Shown one piece after another: positions 18,390 to 30,398 of a stretch of 64,000 nt of DNA; position 1 is the stretch's first letter, and each line of letters opens with the position of its first letter. Position numbers and translations under genes: made by a program. Source of the DNA: Sphingobium sp. EP60837 (GTDB lineage: Bacteria; Pseudomonadota; Alphaproteobacteria; Sphingomonadales; Sphingomonadaceae); assembly GCF_001658005.1 (NCBI RefSeq), contig NZ_CP015987.1, forward strand, positions 372,001 through 436,000, written 5' to 3'. Under the pieces are notes generated by a model that was given only the letters and a program-made list of their open reading frames with translations, ran no database searches and was not told where the DNA came from.

Positions 18390-19166
18390 ATGCCCAGCCC
18401 CTCTCCTTCTCTCGATCAGCATCAGGTGGATGCTGTTAAAGCGCTTCGCGCGAACCTCGGGCAGAGTTGCGCGGTACACGTCCCTTCGCTGCCTTTTGGG
18501 GTGCCGGATATGGACGACCCGCTTGCCGACCATGGCCTCCATGGCGCTGGTCTGCATGAGATTGCCGCGGCCTCGGCAACGCTGAACGACGATGCCGCCG
18601 CCACGCTCTTTATCGCGGGCATCGCCGCACGCTTCGCGGCCCGTAAAAAGGCAGATATTTTCTGGGCCTTGAGCCGTTTTGACCTTTATGCGCCGGGTCT
18701 TGAACAGGTGGGCCTTGGTCCCGACCGGATTTTCTATGCGCAAGGGCTGAAAGACAGCGCGGTCCTGGCCATGGCGGAGGATGCCCTGCGCGATGGATCG
18801 CTGGCCTGCGTCATTGCGGAGGTGAAGGCGGCTGATCAGACGGCGACGCGCCGGCTGCAGCTTGCTGCCGCTGACGGTAAAACGCCGATGCTCCTCTTCC
18901 GGCGCCACCGTTTGCGCGAACGATGCCCTTTGATGGGCCTCTCCTCGGCGATGACGCGCTGGCGGATCGGCTGCGCGCCATCAGAGCCCCTGCCTCATCC
19001 CGGTATCGGCCGGCCGCGCTGGTCGGTCGAGCTCGTCCGGCAGCGCAATGGCAATCCCTTCTCTCTTGAATTGGAAGCGTGCGATGACACGGGTCGCCTC
19101 GCTCTACCTGCCCCAGCTCGCCATCGAGCGGCTGCGACGGCTAGAGCAACCAACCGAGCCGCTTGA
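18390..19166 (+). CDS. imuA: ImuA, mutasome accessory protein
   Basis: 258 residues of the ImuA (RecA/SulA-like fold) family: GLHEIAAAS, AARKKADIFWALSRFDLYAP, GLGPDRIFYAQG, AEDALRDGSLACVIAEV, and a late WSVELVRQRNGNPFSLEL shared by the family. ImuA acts with ImuB and DnaE2 in damage-induced mutagenesis, bridging to RecA. ATG 18390 follows the SOS box by 20 bp with little room for a ribosome site. The 3' end overlaps imuB by 83 bp, so expression is coupled. The C-terminal tail is Ala/Arg-rich and may be longer than usual. Confidence 0.88.
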   Translation: MPSPSPSLDQHQVDAVKALRANLGQSCAVHVPSLPFGVPDMDDPLADHGLHGAGLHEIAAASATLNDDAAATLFIAGIAARFAARKKADIFWALSRFDLYAPGLEQVGLGPDRIFYAQGLKDSAVLAMAEDALRDGSLACVIAEVKAADQTATRRLQLAAADGKTPMLLFRRHRLRERCPLMGLSSAMTRWRIGCAPSEPLPHPGIGRPRWSVELVRQRNGNPFSLELEACDDTGRLALPAPARHRAAATARATNRAA

Positions 19167-20891
19167 GCACGTCACGGCCGGGCCCCGCTTCGCGCCGCCG
19201 GTCGACGATGATCCGGGTGCATGCTCCGTGCCGCGCGGCGGCGGCTGGCGTCCCGGTGCGCGCTGGGCCCGCGACGGGGTGCTAAGACATAAACCTATTG
19301 AGGCCGAGATCGACGCCTTGCCGGCGCATCAGCGCCCGTCCATGCGCGAGATGGGCCGACGGAGCGAAGCGGCCCAGCATCCCTTCCGGGCCATGCCTGC
19401 CGATGAAGGGGGCGGGTCAGTGTCAACGCCTGCGATCGGCTGGAGGCGCTTGTGGGGCAGGCCAACCATCCTGATCTCTCGCACGGGGCAGCGCGACATC
19501 GTCACCTCCGCCTGCCCAGTCGCGCTCGAACTCGGGCTTCGCCCAGGCATGGCGGCAGCCCACGCCCGCGCGCTGGTGACAGAGCTCGACGTCCGTGACG
19601 CTGAGCCGGACGCGGATCGCGCCTGGCTCGATCGGCTTGCTCTTCATGCAGTCGCTCACTGGACCCCGACGGCGAGCGTCAGCGGTGAGGATGGGCTTTG
19701 GCTGGATCTCACCGGCACCACCCATCTCTTCGGCGGGGAGCAGCGCTTCTGTCGACGACTGCTGCGCTTCCTTGAACGCTTGGGTTTTACCGCCAGCATC
19801 GCGATCGCCGGGACGCCAGGCGCCGCACATGCGCTGGCACGCTATGGGGGCGAAGCGGTGAGGCTCTTACCATCTGGAAAGGAAACCGAAGCGCTAGCCG
19901 ACTTTCCTCTGGCAGCGCTGCGTCTTGAGCCTGAGGCGCTGCAGGGGGCCGCCCGGTTCGGGCTTGAGCGGATCGCGGACCTATACCCCATGCCGCGCGG
20001 ACCCCTTGCCCGGCGGCTGGGCCTGAGGGCGGTGCAACGGCTCGACCAAGCGCGCGGCATTGTGGCAGAACCCCTAGTCCCGATGGTGCCGTTCGAAGCG
20101 CCACGGGTGGAACGCCGGCTGCTTGAGCCGATCGGCACGGCAGAGGCGATCATTCAGGTGATCCGCGATCTCGTCGATGACCTTGTGATCATGCTGCAGC
20201 AACGCAGCCTTGGCCTGCGCACCGCGCATCTTGCCTGTTTGATTGTCGATGGGAGCGACCAGCACATCGCCATCGGCACGGCCCGGGCGACGCGGGAGCC
20301 CATACATTTGAAGCGCATGTTATCTATGCGCGTCGAGCGGATCGATCCGGGCCTCGGTATCGAGGCGATGACCCTCACCGCCGCGCGCGTCGAAGCGCTG
20401 ACAGCCCAGACGATTGAGGCTGGCCTCGGCCGGGATGAACGGCCGCCCGACGTCGCGCCGCTCGTTGATCAGCTTACGGGCAGGATCGAGCCGGACAGGC
20501 CCTTCCGCCTGACCTCCCATGAGAGCGATGTGCCCGAGCGGGCGGTGCGGCGGATCGGGCCGCTGGCAAAACCGTTGGGCTGGCCGCGCTGGAGGCGGCC
20601 GGTGCGGATGCTCAGGCACCCTGAGCCTCTTGTCCATGTCGTCGCCCTGATGCCCGACCATCCGCCGCGACGCTTTACCTGGCGAGGAAAAGCCTATCGT
20701 GTCGTCGCAGGCGACGGACCCGAGCGCATCCATGGCGAATGGTGGCGTTCGCGTGAGGAGCTATGGGCGGTGCGCGATTATTTCCGGGTCGAGGCGGAAG
20801 ATGGTGGTCGCTTCTGGCTGTTCCGCCGCGGCGATGGGGTCGATGAGCAGACCGGTAATTTAAGCTGGTTCATGCACGGGATCTTCGGCTG

Positions 20892-20892
<1 letters not shown>
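19084..20892 (+). CDS. imuB: ImuB, Y-family polymerase-like mutasome scaffold
   Basis: About 602 residues from ATG 19084 ([19 protein letters not shown]); the longer frame from 19048 is rejected because family similarity begins there. The Y-family core is visible ([37 protein letters not shown]), but ImuB proteins lack the catalytic carboxylates and serve as the hub linking the beta clamp, ImuA and DnaE2. The C-terminal region reads [12 protein letters not shown]...GPERI, typical of ImuB. Its stop shares one base with the dnaE2 ATG (TGATG), so the proteins are likely made in fixed ratio. An insertion-like Arg-rich stretch sits near residues 20-110. Confidence 0.9.
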
Positions 20893-24152
<3,260 letters not shown>

Positions 24153-24225
24153 AAAGCAGATAAGCCATCAATAGCCGATTAGCCGCAACGGCCCTGTAAA
24201 GAATGGCGGCGCTATTCTTGAATAA

Positions 24226-24348
24226 TTACCAGCCCCCCATGTCACGGAAGTTTATAACACCAAGAACCCCTAGAAGGACAAGGCTGAGAAACACCGATAT
24301 GAGTAGCGATCCCAGGCACCCAAACTTGTTCGAAAAGAAAAAGAACAT
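24226..24348 (-). CDS. Tiny single-span membrane protein
   Basis: 40 residues: MFFFFSNKFGCLGS, then one hydrophobic span LLISVFLSLVLLGVLGVI and a short tail ending MGGW. The pattern (aromatic start, SN-GCLGS, one span) recalls small unnamed proteins of sphingomonads. ATG 24348 is preferred to in-frame ATG 24363 because GGTGAG precedes 24348 by 6 nt and the candidate promoter would leave only a few untranslated bases before 24363. Codon choice and the promoter motif support a real gene. Function unknown; membrane stress peptide is a guess. Confidence 0.6.
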   Translation of the reverse strand: MFFFFSNKFGCLGSLLISVFLSLVLLGVLGVINFRDMGGW

Positions 24349-24376
24349 CAGCTTCTCACCCATTAAGCTAATCGAC

Positions 24377-24401
24377 AACTAGCAGCATTCGCCGCCGTTC
24401 C
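24377..24401 (-). promoter_or_regulatory. Candidate sigma-EcfG promoter of the tiny membrane protein
   Basis: Minus strand reads GGAAC, 17 nt, then GTT (AGTT with a 16-nt spacer), close to the alphaproteobacterial general-stress consensus GGAAC-N16/17-CGTT. Expected transcription start is about 20 nt before ATG 24348. Confidence 0.5.
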
Positions 24402-24492
24402 AGTAAGCCGGAGCAGAGGCCTTAAAAATTTCCGGCTGTCTAGCAGCTCAGCTGGATGCTCAGGCACTGGAGCGACACGGGAAGCGCCGCCA

Positions 24493-27006
24493 TCAAAGGT
24501 CAGGAAGGATCTGATCAGCCCTGCCCCAATGAAAAAGGTCCTTCGAGCTGGCGCGCTTCAGCAGTTCAGCGCCATTGCCGATATGCCAATGCGCGGGACT
24601 ATCCAGGTCCCGCAATTCTTCCCATGTGAGCGGCGCTGCTACAGGCGCGAACGGCCGTGAGCGTGCACTATACGGCATGACTGCGGTCGCGCCGCGCTGG
24701 TTACGCAGATAATCGATGAAAATGCGTCCGGTGCGCTTTGCCTTTGCAAGGGCAGCGGTGAAGCGGGCGGGCTCGGCCTGTGCAAGGGCCATGGCGAAGC
24801 GGTGAGCGAAATCTTTCACCTGCGGCCACTCGGCCGCGGGGGTAAGCGGCGCAATCACATGGACGCCCTTGCCGCCCGTCACCATGGGAAAAGTGACGAG
24901 CCCCATCTGCGCCAGCACATCCTTCACATGGAAAGCGGCTGAGACCACATCCTTGAAATCGAGGCCTTCATCGGGATCAAGATCAAAGACTAGCCGGTCA
25001 GCTTTTTCGACATCCTCAATCCGGGCTCCCCAGCCATGAAACTCGATCGTGCCCATTTGTACGCAGGTGAGAAGGCCTGCTGGCGTATCGACGAACAGAT
25101 AGGGCTCTTCATGCCCATCCTTCTCCCGAATGGCGACATGCTTGACCGCCTCCCCGAAGCTGCCGGCATCATGCTTCTGGAAAAAGCATTTCTTGTCCCT
25201 GCCCTGCGGGCAACGTACCAGGCTGATGGGGCGACTGCCTGCCCATGGCAACATGACCTCTGCCACCGCTTCATAATAATCTGCCAGCAGCCCTTTGGTG
25301 AGCTTGCCCTCTGGAAAGATCACCCGCTCGCGATTGCTGATTTTGACGCCGCTGCCGACCGGCGCGCAGGTGACGATCTCTACCGGCGCCTCAACCTCAA
25401 GGACAACGGCCTCGGGCTTCTTGTCCTCTCTCAGGCCAAGATAGCTCGGATGCCGCAGCACCCCTTCATCTGTAAATTCGATATAGGCAATTTCGGCGAC
25501 CAACTTTGGCTTAATCCAGTGCGCGCCGCGGACAGCTGGGCGCGGCGCCTCCACGGTAGCGCTCTCCTGCTCGAGGGGCGCCATCAATGCCATGAGACGT
25601 TCGATCTCGTCGCCTGTAAATCCTGTGCCGACCTTGCCGGCAAAGCGAAGTGTGCCTTCTTCATTCACTCCGAGAAGCAGCGAGCGAAATCCGCGCTGCT
25701 TGTCCGAGGGCGTCCAGCCGACGATCACAAATTCCTGGCGCCGGATGCACTTGGTCTTGACCCAACTGCCTGACCGGGACCCCGAGTAGCGAGCGTCAAT
25801 CCGCTTGGAGATGACGCCCTCGAGGCCTGCGCCGCAAAAGCTGTCGAACAACTGCTCGCCGCGCCCGACAATATGATCGGAATAGCGCAGGTGACCAATA
25901 CCATCCCCCAGCAAAGCGGCCAGCATCTCCTTCCGCTCGGTGAGCGGCCGCTGCGTGAGATCTTCACCGTTCAATTCAAGGAGGTCAAAGGCAAAGTAGT
26001 CGATCTTTCGGGGATTGCCTTTGAGGGCGGCCTGGAGAGCCTGGAAGCTCGTGCGGCCATCGGGCAGGAGCACAACCGCCTCACCGTCGATCAGGGCACT
26101 GGACATGTCGAGTGTGAGCGCATCGGCAATCAGCGCGGCAAAGCGATCGGACCAATCGAGCCCTGAGCGGGTATAGGCACGCCCCTCACCCCCGCCAACC
26201 GCGAGAAGCGTGCGGTAACCGTCATATTTAAGCTCGTGCAGCCAACGATCGCCCGGGGGCACATGGTCGACCAGCGCAGCGAGCTGCACGGGTCGGAAGG
26301 GCGGCAGCTTTCCGGTGGCTTTGCCCTTTTTTGCCGCCACCCTTGTCGCTGTCCTGGGCGAGCTCGGAAGTGCCGTGGCGGCCTTCGCACTCTTGCGCTT
26401 CGCCCCCTTTTTCCCCGCTGCAATTTCCTCCATGGTGCGACCGCTTTCGATGCTGGTGAGATGCGTGCCAACCAGGTCATCTGACCCACCCGCGAATTCA
26501 TCCTTCACCTTGCGGAGGATCCAGTTCTCGCCCTTCTCCTTGCCGCGCGGCTTCAGGCGGAAGAGGATCCACTCGCCCTGCATCCGGCGGCCATGAAGGA
26601 TGAAATGGAGATGACCTTCAGGCAATGTCCGCCGCGGGTCCTTTCCGGGGATCGACTCCCACGTGCCATTGTCCCAGAGCATTACCGTCCCGCCGCCATA
26701 TTCTCCTTTGGGGATGGTGCCCTCGAACCGGGCATAGTCGAGCGGATGGTCCTCGGTGCGCACAGCCAAGCGTTTATCATCAGGATTAAGGCTTGGCCCG
26801 CGTGTCACGGCCCAGCTGACAAGCACATCGTCGAGCTCCAGGCGGAAATCATAATGGAGTCTGGTTGCGGCATGTTTCTGTACGACAAAGCCGTTACCGG
26901 TGGACGGCACGCTCGCGCCTGTGGGCTCCGGAGTCAGCGCGAAATCGCGCTTTGCGCGGTATTTCGTCAGCTTTTCGCCGGCTTGATTGGTTTGCGCCTT
27001 TGGCAT
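24493..27006 (-). CDS. ligD: LigD, multifunctional NHEJ DNA ligase
   Basis: 837 residues with the three LigD activities in Pseudomonas-type order: 3'-phosphoesterase at about 25-190 (HAATRLHYDFRLELD, EDHPLDYARFEGTIPKGEYG), ATP-dependent ligase at about 235-530 with the nucleotidyl Lys in HELKYDGYR, and a primase-like polymerase at about 550-835 (RLVFDLDPDEGLDFKDV, with the two metal Asp in DLDPD; VTGGKGVHV). It trims, fills and seals double-strand ends bound by Ku. The stretch at 190-235 is a Lys/Ala-rich linker. The start at 27006 gives a Lys-rich leader (MPKAQTNQAGEKLTKYR) usual for the family. The ku gene is 1.7 kb away on the same strand. Confidence 0.96.
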   Translation of the reverse strand: MPKAQTNQAGEKLTKYRAKRDFALTPEPTGASVPSTGNGFVVQKHAATRLHYDFRLELDDVLVSWAVTRGPSLNPDDKRLAVRTEDHPLDYARFEGTIPKGEYGGGTVMLWDNGTWESIPGKDPRRTLPEGHLHFILHGRRMQGEWILFRLKPRGKEKGENWILRKVKDEFAGGSDDLVGTHLTSIESGRTMEEIAAGKKGAKRKSAKAATALPSSPRTATRVAAKKGKATGKLPPFRPVQLAALVDHVPPGDRWLHELKYDGYRTLLAVGGGEGRAYTRSGLDWSDRFAALIADALTLDMSSALIDGEAVVLLPDGRTSFQALQAALKGNPRKIDYFAFDLLELNGEDLTQRPLTERKEMLAALLGDGIGHLRYSDHIVGRGEQLFDSFCGAGLEGVISKRIDARYSGSRSGSWVKTKCIRRQEFVIVGWTPSDKQRGFRSLLLGVNEEGTLRFAGKVGTGFTGDEIERLMALMAPLEQESATVEAPRPAVRGAHWIKPKLVAEIAYIEFTDEGVLRHPSYLGLREDKKPEAVVLEVEAPVEIVTCAPVGSGVKISNRERVIFPEGKLTKGLLADYYEAVAEVMLPWAGSRPISLVRCPQGRDKKCFFQKHDAGSFGEAVKHVAIREKDGHEEPYLFVDTPAGLLTCVQMGTIEFHGWGARIEDVEKADRLVFDLDPDEGLDFKDVVSAAFHVKDVLAQMGLVTFPMVTGGKGVHVIAPLTPAAEWPQVKDFAHRFAMALAQAEPARFTAALAKAKRTGRIFIDYLRNQRGATAVMPYSARSRPFAPVAAPLTWEELRDLDSPAHWHIGNGAELLKRASSKDLFHWGRADQILPDL

Positions 27007-27079
27007 GCCGTTCCGTCTGGTAATTGTCTCTCTTCAATCCGCAGACATGGAGCCTGTTCCCAAACGCGGGGCGCACTGC

Positions 27080-28027
27080 CTAAGAAGGAGCGCCGATAGC
27101 ACGCGAGAAGCGGTAGCTGGTCTGTTCGAATTTGAGCCCCCGGAAAAATCCATGAGAATGCGCGATCTCAATGTCACTCATCACCTCAACCATGGTGCAG
27201 CCGGCTTCACGCAACGCGGTCATGGCTGCCTCGAGCATGGCAGATCCAATCCTGCGGCGACGATGGTTGGCATCCACAAGCAGCATGGTGATGCGGCCGA
27301 CTTCCCCATGCTGTACCGTGGGCACCAAAGCCCAACCACAGCAGCCGACCAAAGCACCCAGTTCAGCAACCAGCATGCCCCCCTTTGCTTGTTGAACAGC
27401 GGCTAGATTGCGGGCGATCGCAAGCTCGTCGATCTCGATATGGGTCAGTTGGTCCAACAATCTCGCCAGTGCGGCGGCGTCACCCGATCTAGCAACCCGT
27501 ATTGCAAGTTTGGGTTCTGGCTTTGGCGTCGGCGTCTGCTCAGGCTTCGCACGCGCCGGTCCCACTCGCGTCGAGCCAGGCTCAGCAGCCCGCTCACGCA
27601 TCGGGCGCCCCTGCCGAGACTTCAGTTCCGCGATCTTTTCCGGATCCTGCTCACGCCCTAGCCGGTCGCCGGCGGGCCGAGCTCCACCTCTTCTCGCTAT
27701 TCTCGTGGGTGGCGGCGTGTCGGCATCTCTGTCCTTAGCGTCCTTCGCCTTGGCGCCGGGCGCAGGCTTTGCGGGTCTCGCAGGCGTCGCGTCGGCCGAC
27801 GCCTTCCATGTATTGGCTGCTCCGGCGCGAAGATACTCCTCGACCTCAGTAGCCGACGCCGTGAGCCCATCGTCTCCAATACCAAGCAACGCCTTTCCAG
27901 TGGCATCCGTCAGGCCGAATTTGCCATAATCTCCCGTTCCCGGCTTGCGCCTACGTGACTTCACGAGCTTTAGGCCGCGATGCTCGGCCATGCCCCGCAG
28001 TTTTTCACCGATGGTCCTGTCGTCCAT
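27080..28027 (-). CDS. GNAT acetyltransferase with a novel N-terminal domain
   Basis: 315 residues in three parts. Residues about 1-70 (GEKLRGMAEHRGLKLVKSRR, GDYGKFGLTD, DGLTASATEVEEYL) form a small basic domain I cannot name, resembling modules found in short unannotated sphingomonad proteins. Residues 70-170 are a Pro/Ala/Arg linker. Residues 175-310 are a GNAT domain: RVARSGDAAALARLLDQL, GMLVAELGALVGCCGWAL, and the acetyl-CoA loop VDANHRRRRIGSAML. It lies between ligD and ku on their strand, 73 bp upstream of ligD, so it may belong to the same transcript. The acceptor is unknown; acetylation of Ku, LigD or a small molecule are all possible. Confidence 0.82.
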   Translation of the reverse strand: MDDRTIGEKLRGMAEHRGLKLVKSRRRKPGTGDYGKFGLTDATGKALLGIGDDGLTASATEVEEYLRAGAANTWKASADATPARPAKPAPGAKAKDAKDRDADTPPPTRIARRGGARPAGDRLGREQDPEKIAELKSRQGRPMRERAAEPGSTRVGPARAKPEQTPTPKPEPKLAIRVARSGDAAALARLLDQLTHIEIDELAIARNLAAVQQAKGGMLVAELGALVGCCGWALVPTVQHGEVGRITMLLVDANHRRRRIGSAMLEAAMTALREAGCTMVEVMSDIEIAHSHGFFRGLKFEQTSYRFSRAIGAPS

Positions 28028-28163
28028 GGGTGGATAACCCGTAACGACAAGCGAGGGTCCTGGCGGCGATCGCCAAGCCTGAACGCAGACTCACCTCAAC
28101 TTGAAACCGATTCGCACGGGCGCAACCGTCGGAACGCAGGAGTCGGGCGAGCGCTGCTTCTTC

Positions 28164-28406
28164 ATGCGCGCGTGCCGCTTCACAAACTCGTCGATGATCG
28201 ATCGCGCCGCCTTTGATGATGACGCAAGGATGTTGACCATCTCATTCCGGCAGACTGGCAAATATGTATATTATGATGTGCCCGGCATCATATTCGAAGA
28301 ATTGTGCAAGGCCCGCTCAGCCGGTGCATTCTTCAATCAGGAAATCAAAGGTCGCTATCCGTGTCGCCGCGATCCTGCGCGACGCCGCTTTGGACCGAAC
28401 GCCTGA
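28164..28406 (+). CDS. KTSC-domain protein
   Basis: 80 residues, almost entirely a KTSC domain: NSSMIDRAAFDDDARMLTIS, then GKYVYYDVPGIIFEELCKA and SAGAFFNQEIKGRYP. KTSC is a small fold named from lysyl-tRNA-synthetase-associated contexts; its exact role is unclear. ATG 28164 is chosen; the frame also extends to a TTG at 28101 but homology begins after 28164. The gene is the only plus-strand gene inside the ligD-ku group. Its C-terminal tail CRRDPARRRFGPNA is basic and could contact nucleic acid. Confidence 0.82.
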   Translation: MRACRFTNSSMIDRAAFDDDARMLTISFRQTGKYVYYDVPGIIFEELCKARSAGAFFNQEIKGRYPCRRDPARRRFGPNA

Positions 28407-28416
28407 TCTCTTGTCG

Positions 28417-28680
28417 TCAAGCATCACCCAGCGCGCGGTAAACCGACATCAGATGCTGCCCGGCAATGGCGCGGGCCCGAGGCGAGCGCACTGTCTCCTC
28501 ATTTGCTTCATGTAGCATCGTGAGCATATCAAGCACTTCTTGCCGCGGCGTCCCCGCCTCGAGAAGGTGGGTGCCGATAAGGGCCAGGAGATTGCTCCAT
28601 AAGGTGATGGCACCTTCAGCGAAAGCGGCATCATTGTCATCGTCATCGCGCTGTCGGATCGCCCCAGCCACCTTGATCAA
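28417..28680 (-). CDS. Unknown 87-residue protein coupled to ku
   Basis: The TTG start at 28680 overlaps the ku stop (TTGA), so it should be translated by coupling after Ku. The product is acidic and helical: AIRQRDDDDNDAAFAEGAIT, LWSNLLALIGTHLLEAGTPR and LDMLTMLHEANEETVRSP. No family is recognised, and no membrane span or motif stands out. Position makes it a candidate partner of the end-joining system. It converges with the KTSC gene 11 bp away. Confidence 0.7.
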   Translation of the reverse strand: MIKVAGAIRQRDDDDNDAAFAEGAITLWSNLLALIGTHLLEAGTPRQEVLDMLTMLHEANEETVRSPRARAIAGQHLMSVYRALGDA

Positions 28681-29564
28681 GCCCGCTTTCGTGCAGGCGA
28701 CTTGGCCGGAGCCTTGGCGGCAGGCTTCTTCCCACTTGCCTTATTCGCCGGCTTCTTCGCTGCAGGCTTTGCGCCGCCCGAGCCCCCGAGCGAATTCTTG
28801 AGTGCTGCCATGAGATCGACCACGTTGCTGCCGCGCGGATCGGCTCCGCCCTCATCCGTATCGATGTTAAGGGTCTTGCCTTTCTTCTTGCGCTCAATGA
28901 GGTCCTTCAGCGCGTCAACATAGCGGTCGTGAAACTCGCTCGCGTCAAATTTACCCGTCTTCTTGTCAATGAGGGTCGTTGCGAGATCGAGTAATTCCTC
29001 ATCCGGGTCTGCGTCGCCAATGTCGCGGAAGTAACTCGCCGCCTTGTTCACCTCATCGGCATAACGCAGCGTCTCCATCACCATGCCGCGGCCGCAGGCC
29101 TTAATTGAAACGACATATTCGCGGCCGCGCATGGCAAGCTGGCCCAGGCCGATCTTGCCGCTCCGACGCAGCGCTTCACGCAGTACAATGAAGGCCTCTT
29201 CCGCCAGATCGTCGGCCGGCACCACATAATATGGCTTTTCAAAATAGATCATGTCGATGTCCTGCGCATCGACGAATTGCGTCAGTTCCAGCGTCTTTTT
29301 GCTCTCGAGCTTGACGCCTTCGATTTCCTTCTCATCGAGCAGGACATATTCACCTTTGGCATATTCAAACCCTTTTACGATGTCCTCGACGTTGACCGGA
29401 CCGATCCCAGGAACGACCTTCTCATATTTGATGCGTTTGCCCGACGGCTCGTGGATCTGGTTGAATGCGATAGTCGCGCCGCTCTTGGTCGCGGAATAAA
29501 TTTCGACAGGAATGGACACCAAGGCCAGGCGGATTTGGCCTCTCCAATAAGGTCGTGCAGCCAT
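28677..29564 (-). CDS. ku: Ku, DNA double-strand-end-binding protein
   Basis: 295 residues from ATG 29564 (MAARPYWRGQIRLALVSIPV), chosen because GGAGAG precedes it; the longer frame from 29627 adds unrelated codons. The bacterial Ku core is complete: IAFNQIHEPSGKRIKYEK, VVPADDLAEEAFIVLREAL, LGQLAMRGREYVV. The C-terminal 45 residues are a Lys/Ala/Pro tail (AKKPANKASGKKPAAKAP), as in many alphaproteobacterial Ku proteins, which tunes DNA sliding and LigD recruitment. Ku forms a homodimeric ring on broken ends. A candidate general-stress promoter lies just upstream. Confidence 0.96.
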   Translation of the reverse strand: MAARPYWRGQIRLALVSIPVEIYSATKSGATIAFNQIHEPSGKRIKYEKVVPGIGPVNVEDIVKGFEYAKGEYVLLDEKEIEGVKLESKKTLELTQFVDAQDIDMIYFEKPYYVVPADDLAEEAFIVLREALRRSGKIGLGQLAMRGREYVVSIKACGRGMVMETLRYADEVNKAASYFRDIGDADPDEELLDLATTLIDKKTGKFDASEFHDRYVDALKDLIERKKKGKTLNIDTDEGGADPRGSNVVDLMAALKNSLGGSGGAKPAAKKPANKASGKKPAAKAPAKSPARKRA

Positions 29565-29594
29565 GATCAGTCTCTCCGGCTTGGTGGGATGATG

Positions 29595-29619
29595 AACCCC
29601 CCGCCCTCGTGCCTGTTCC
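29595..29619 (-). promoter_or_regulatory. Candidate sigma-EcfG promoter of ku
   Basis: Minus strand reads GGAAC, 17 nt, GTT (GGTT with 16 nt), near the EcfG consensus, placed so that transcription would begin about 20 nt before the ku ATG. It would put end joining under the general stress response. Confidence 0.5.
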
Positions 29620-29684
29620 CTCATCATGCGTCCTGCGCAGACCGTGGCGCCTTCCCAAGGTGGTCGGCGGTTTGCCGCGAGCAG

Positions 29685-30053
29685 TCACCGGACATCCTCG
29701 GCACCCGCGCGGCGTGATCGCTGCCAGGGCCAGCAGCCCTCTATCTCCGTTTCGAGCGAGAAGCTGAGGAATGTGCGTATGACGACAATAGCAGCAAGTA
29801 AGCCCAGGCTCGTGAAGGTGAGCGGCGCAGTAACTGTAGACATGATGTCCGCGCCAACCAGAAGCTCCAGCCCGAGCAGGATCCCCCGTCCGAGGTTGGC
29901 CCTATATCGATCATAGGCTTGGCGCCAATCGCCCCGTACTCCCCCACGCAGGAAATATGCGCTCGACAGGAAGGTGCCGCCGACGATGATCGCCACTCCC
30001 GCGAGCTCGACCATTTTCGCCAGGAAATCAATTGCTGCGTGCATCTGCTCCAT
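29685..30053 (-). CDS. DUF1622 family membrane protein
   Basis: 122 residues with three predicted spans: LAKMVELAGVAIIVGGTFLS, the GRGILLGLELLVGADIMSTV segment typical of DUF1622, and FTSLGLLAAIVVIRTFLSF ending in the family's ETEIEG. The role of the family is not established to me. It stands alone, divergent from the DUF72 gene, and lies 57 bp upstream of the ku promoter region on the same strand. Start ATG 30053 gives a normal-length protein. Confidence 0.88.
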   Translation of the reverse strand: MEQMHAAIDFLAKMVELAGVAIIVGGTFLSSAYFLRGGVRGDWRQAYDRYRANLGRGILLGLELLVGADIMSTVTAPLTFTSLGLLAAIVVIRTFLSFSLETEIEGCWPWQRSRRAGAEDVR

Positions 30054-30398
30054 AGCCGATACAAGTGCAACAGAGATAAAGCTGTTCCAAGGCGGGCCTC
30101 GTCAGCGGAACACCATCGAAGGCCGAGGGTTCGCGATGAGAAGCTGATGCTCGGTCGGAGGACAGCTAGCATGGGGAAGATGCAATCACACGGATATACA
30201 GCCAAACGACCGCCCGTCTCGCCGCCGCGACTGAGGGACAGGCGAGGCGCTGGCAAGAGACCCAAGCATTGAGCATGCAACTGCAACGCGGCCGGACACC
30301 ACCAGCCGGCCGATCGGCACGGCTCTCCCTCAGCCATGAGGTCACCCTGTGTCGCTTTAAGGCGATCGGAAAAATCCCACCCTCGAGGTTTCAGAGCG

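Noticed and set aside
18382..18585. Overlapping short frame starting at ATG 18382 before imuA
   Set aside because: Wrong frame for ImuA and no motif; ImuA similarity starts from 18390.
27007..27079. EcfG-like motif before ligD (GGAAC with 16 nt then GATT)
   Set aside because: The -10 half has two mismatches to CGTT, so it was not reported as a promoter.
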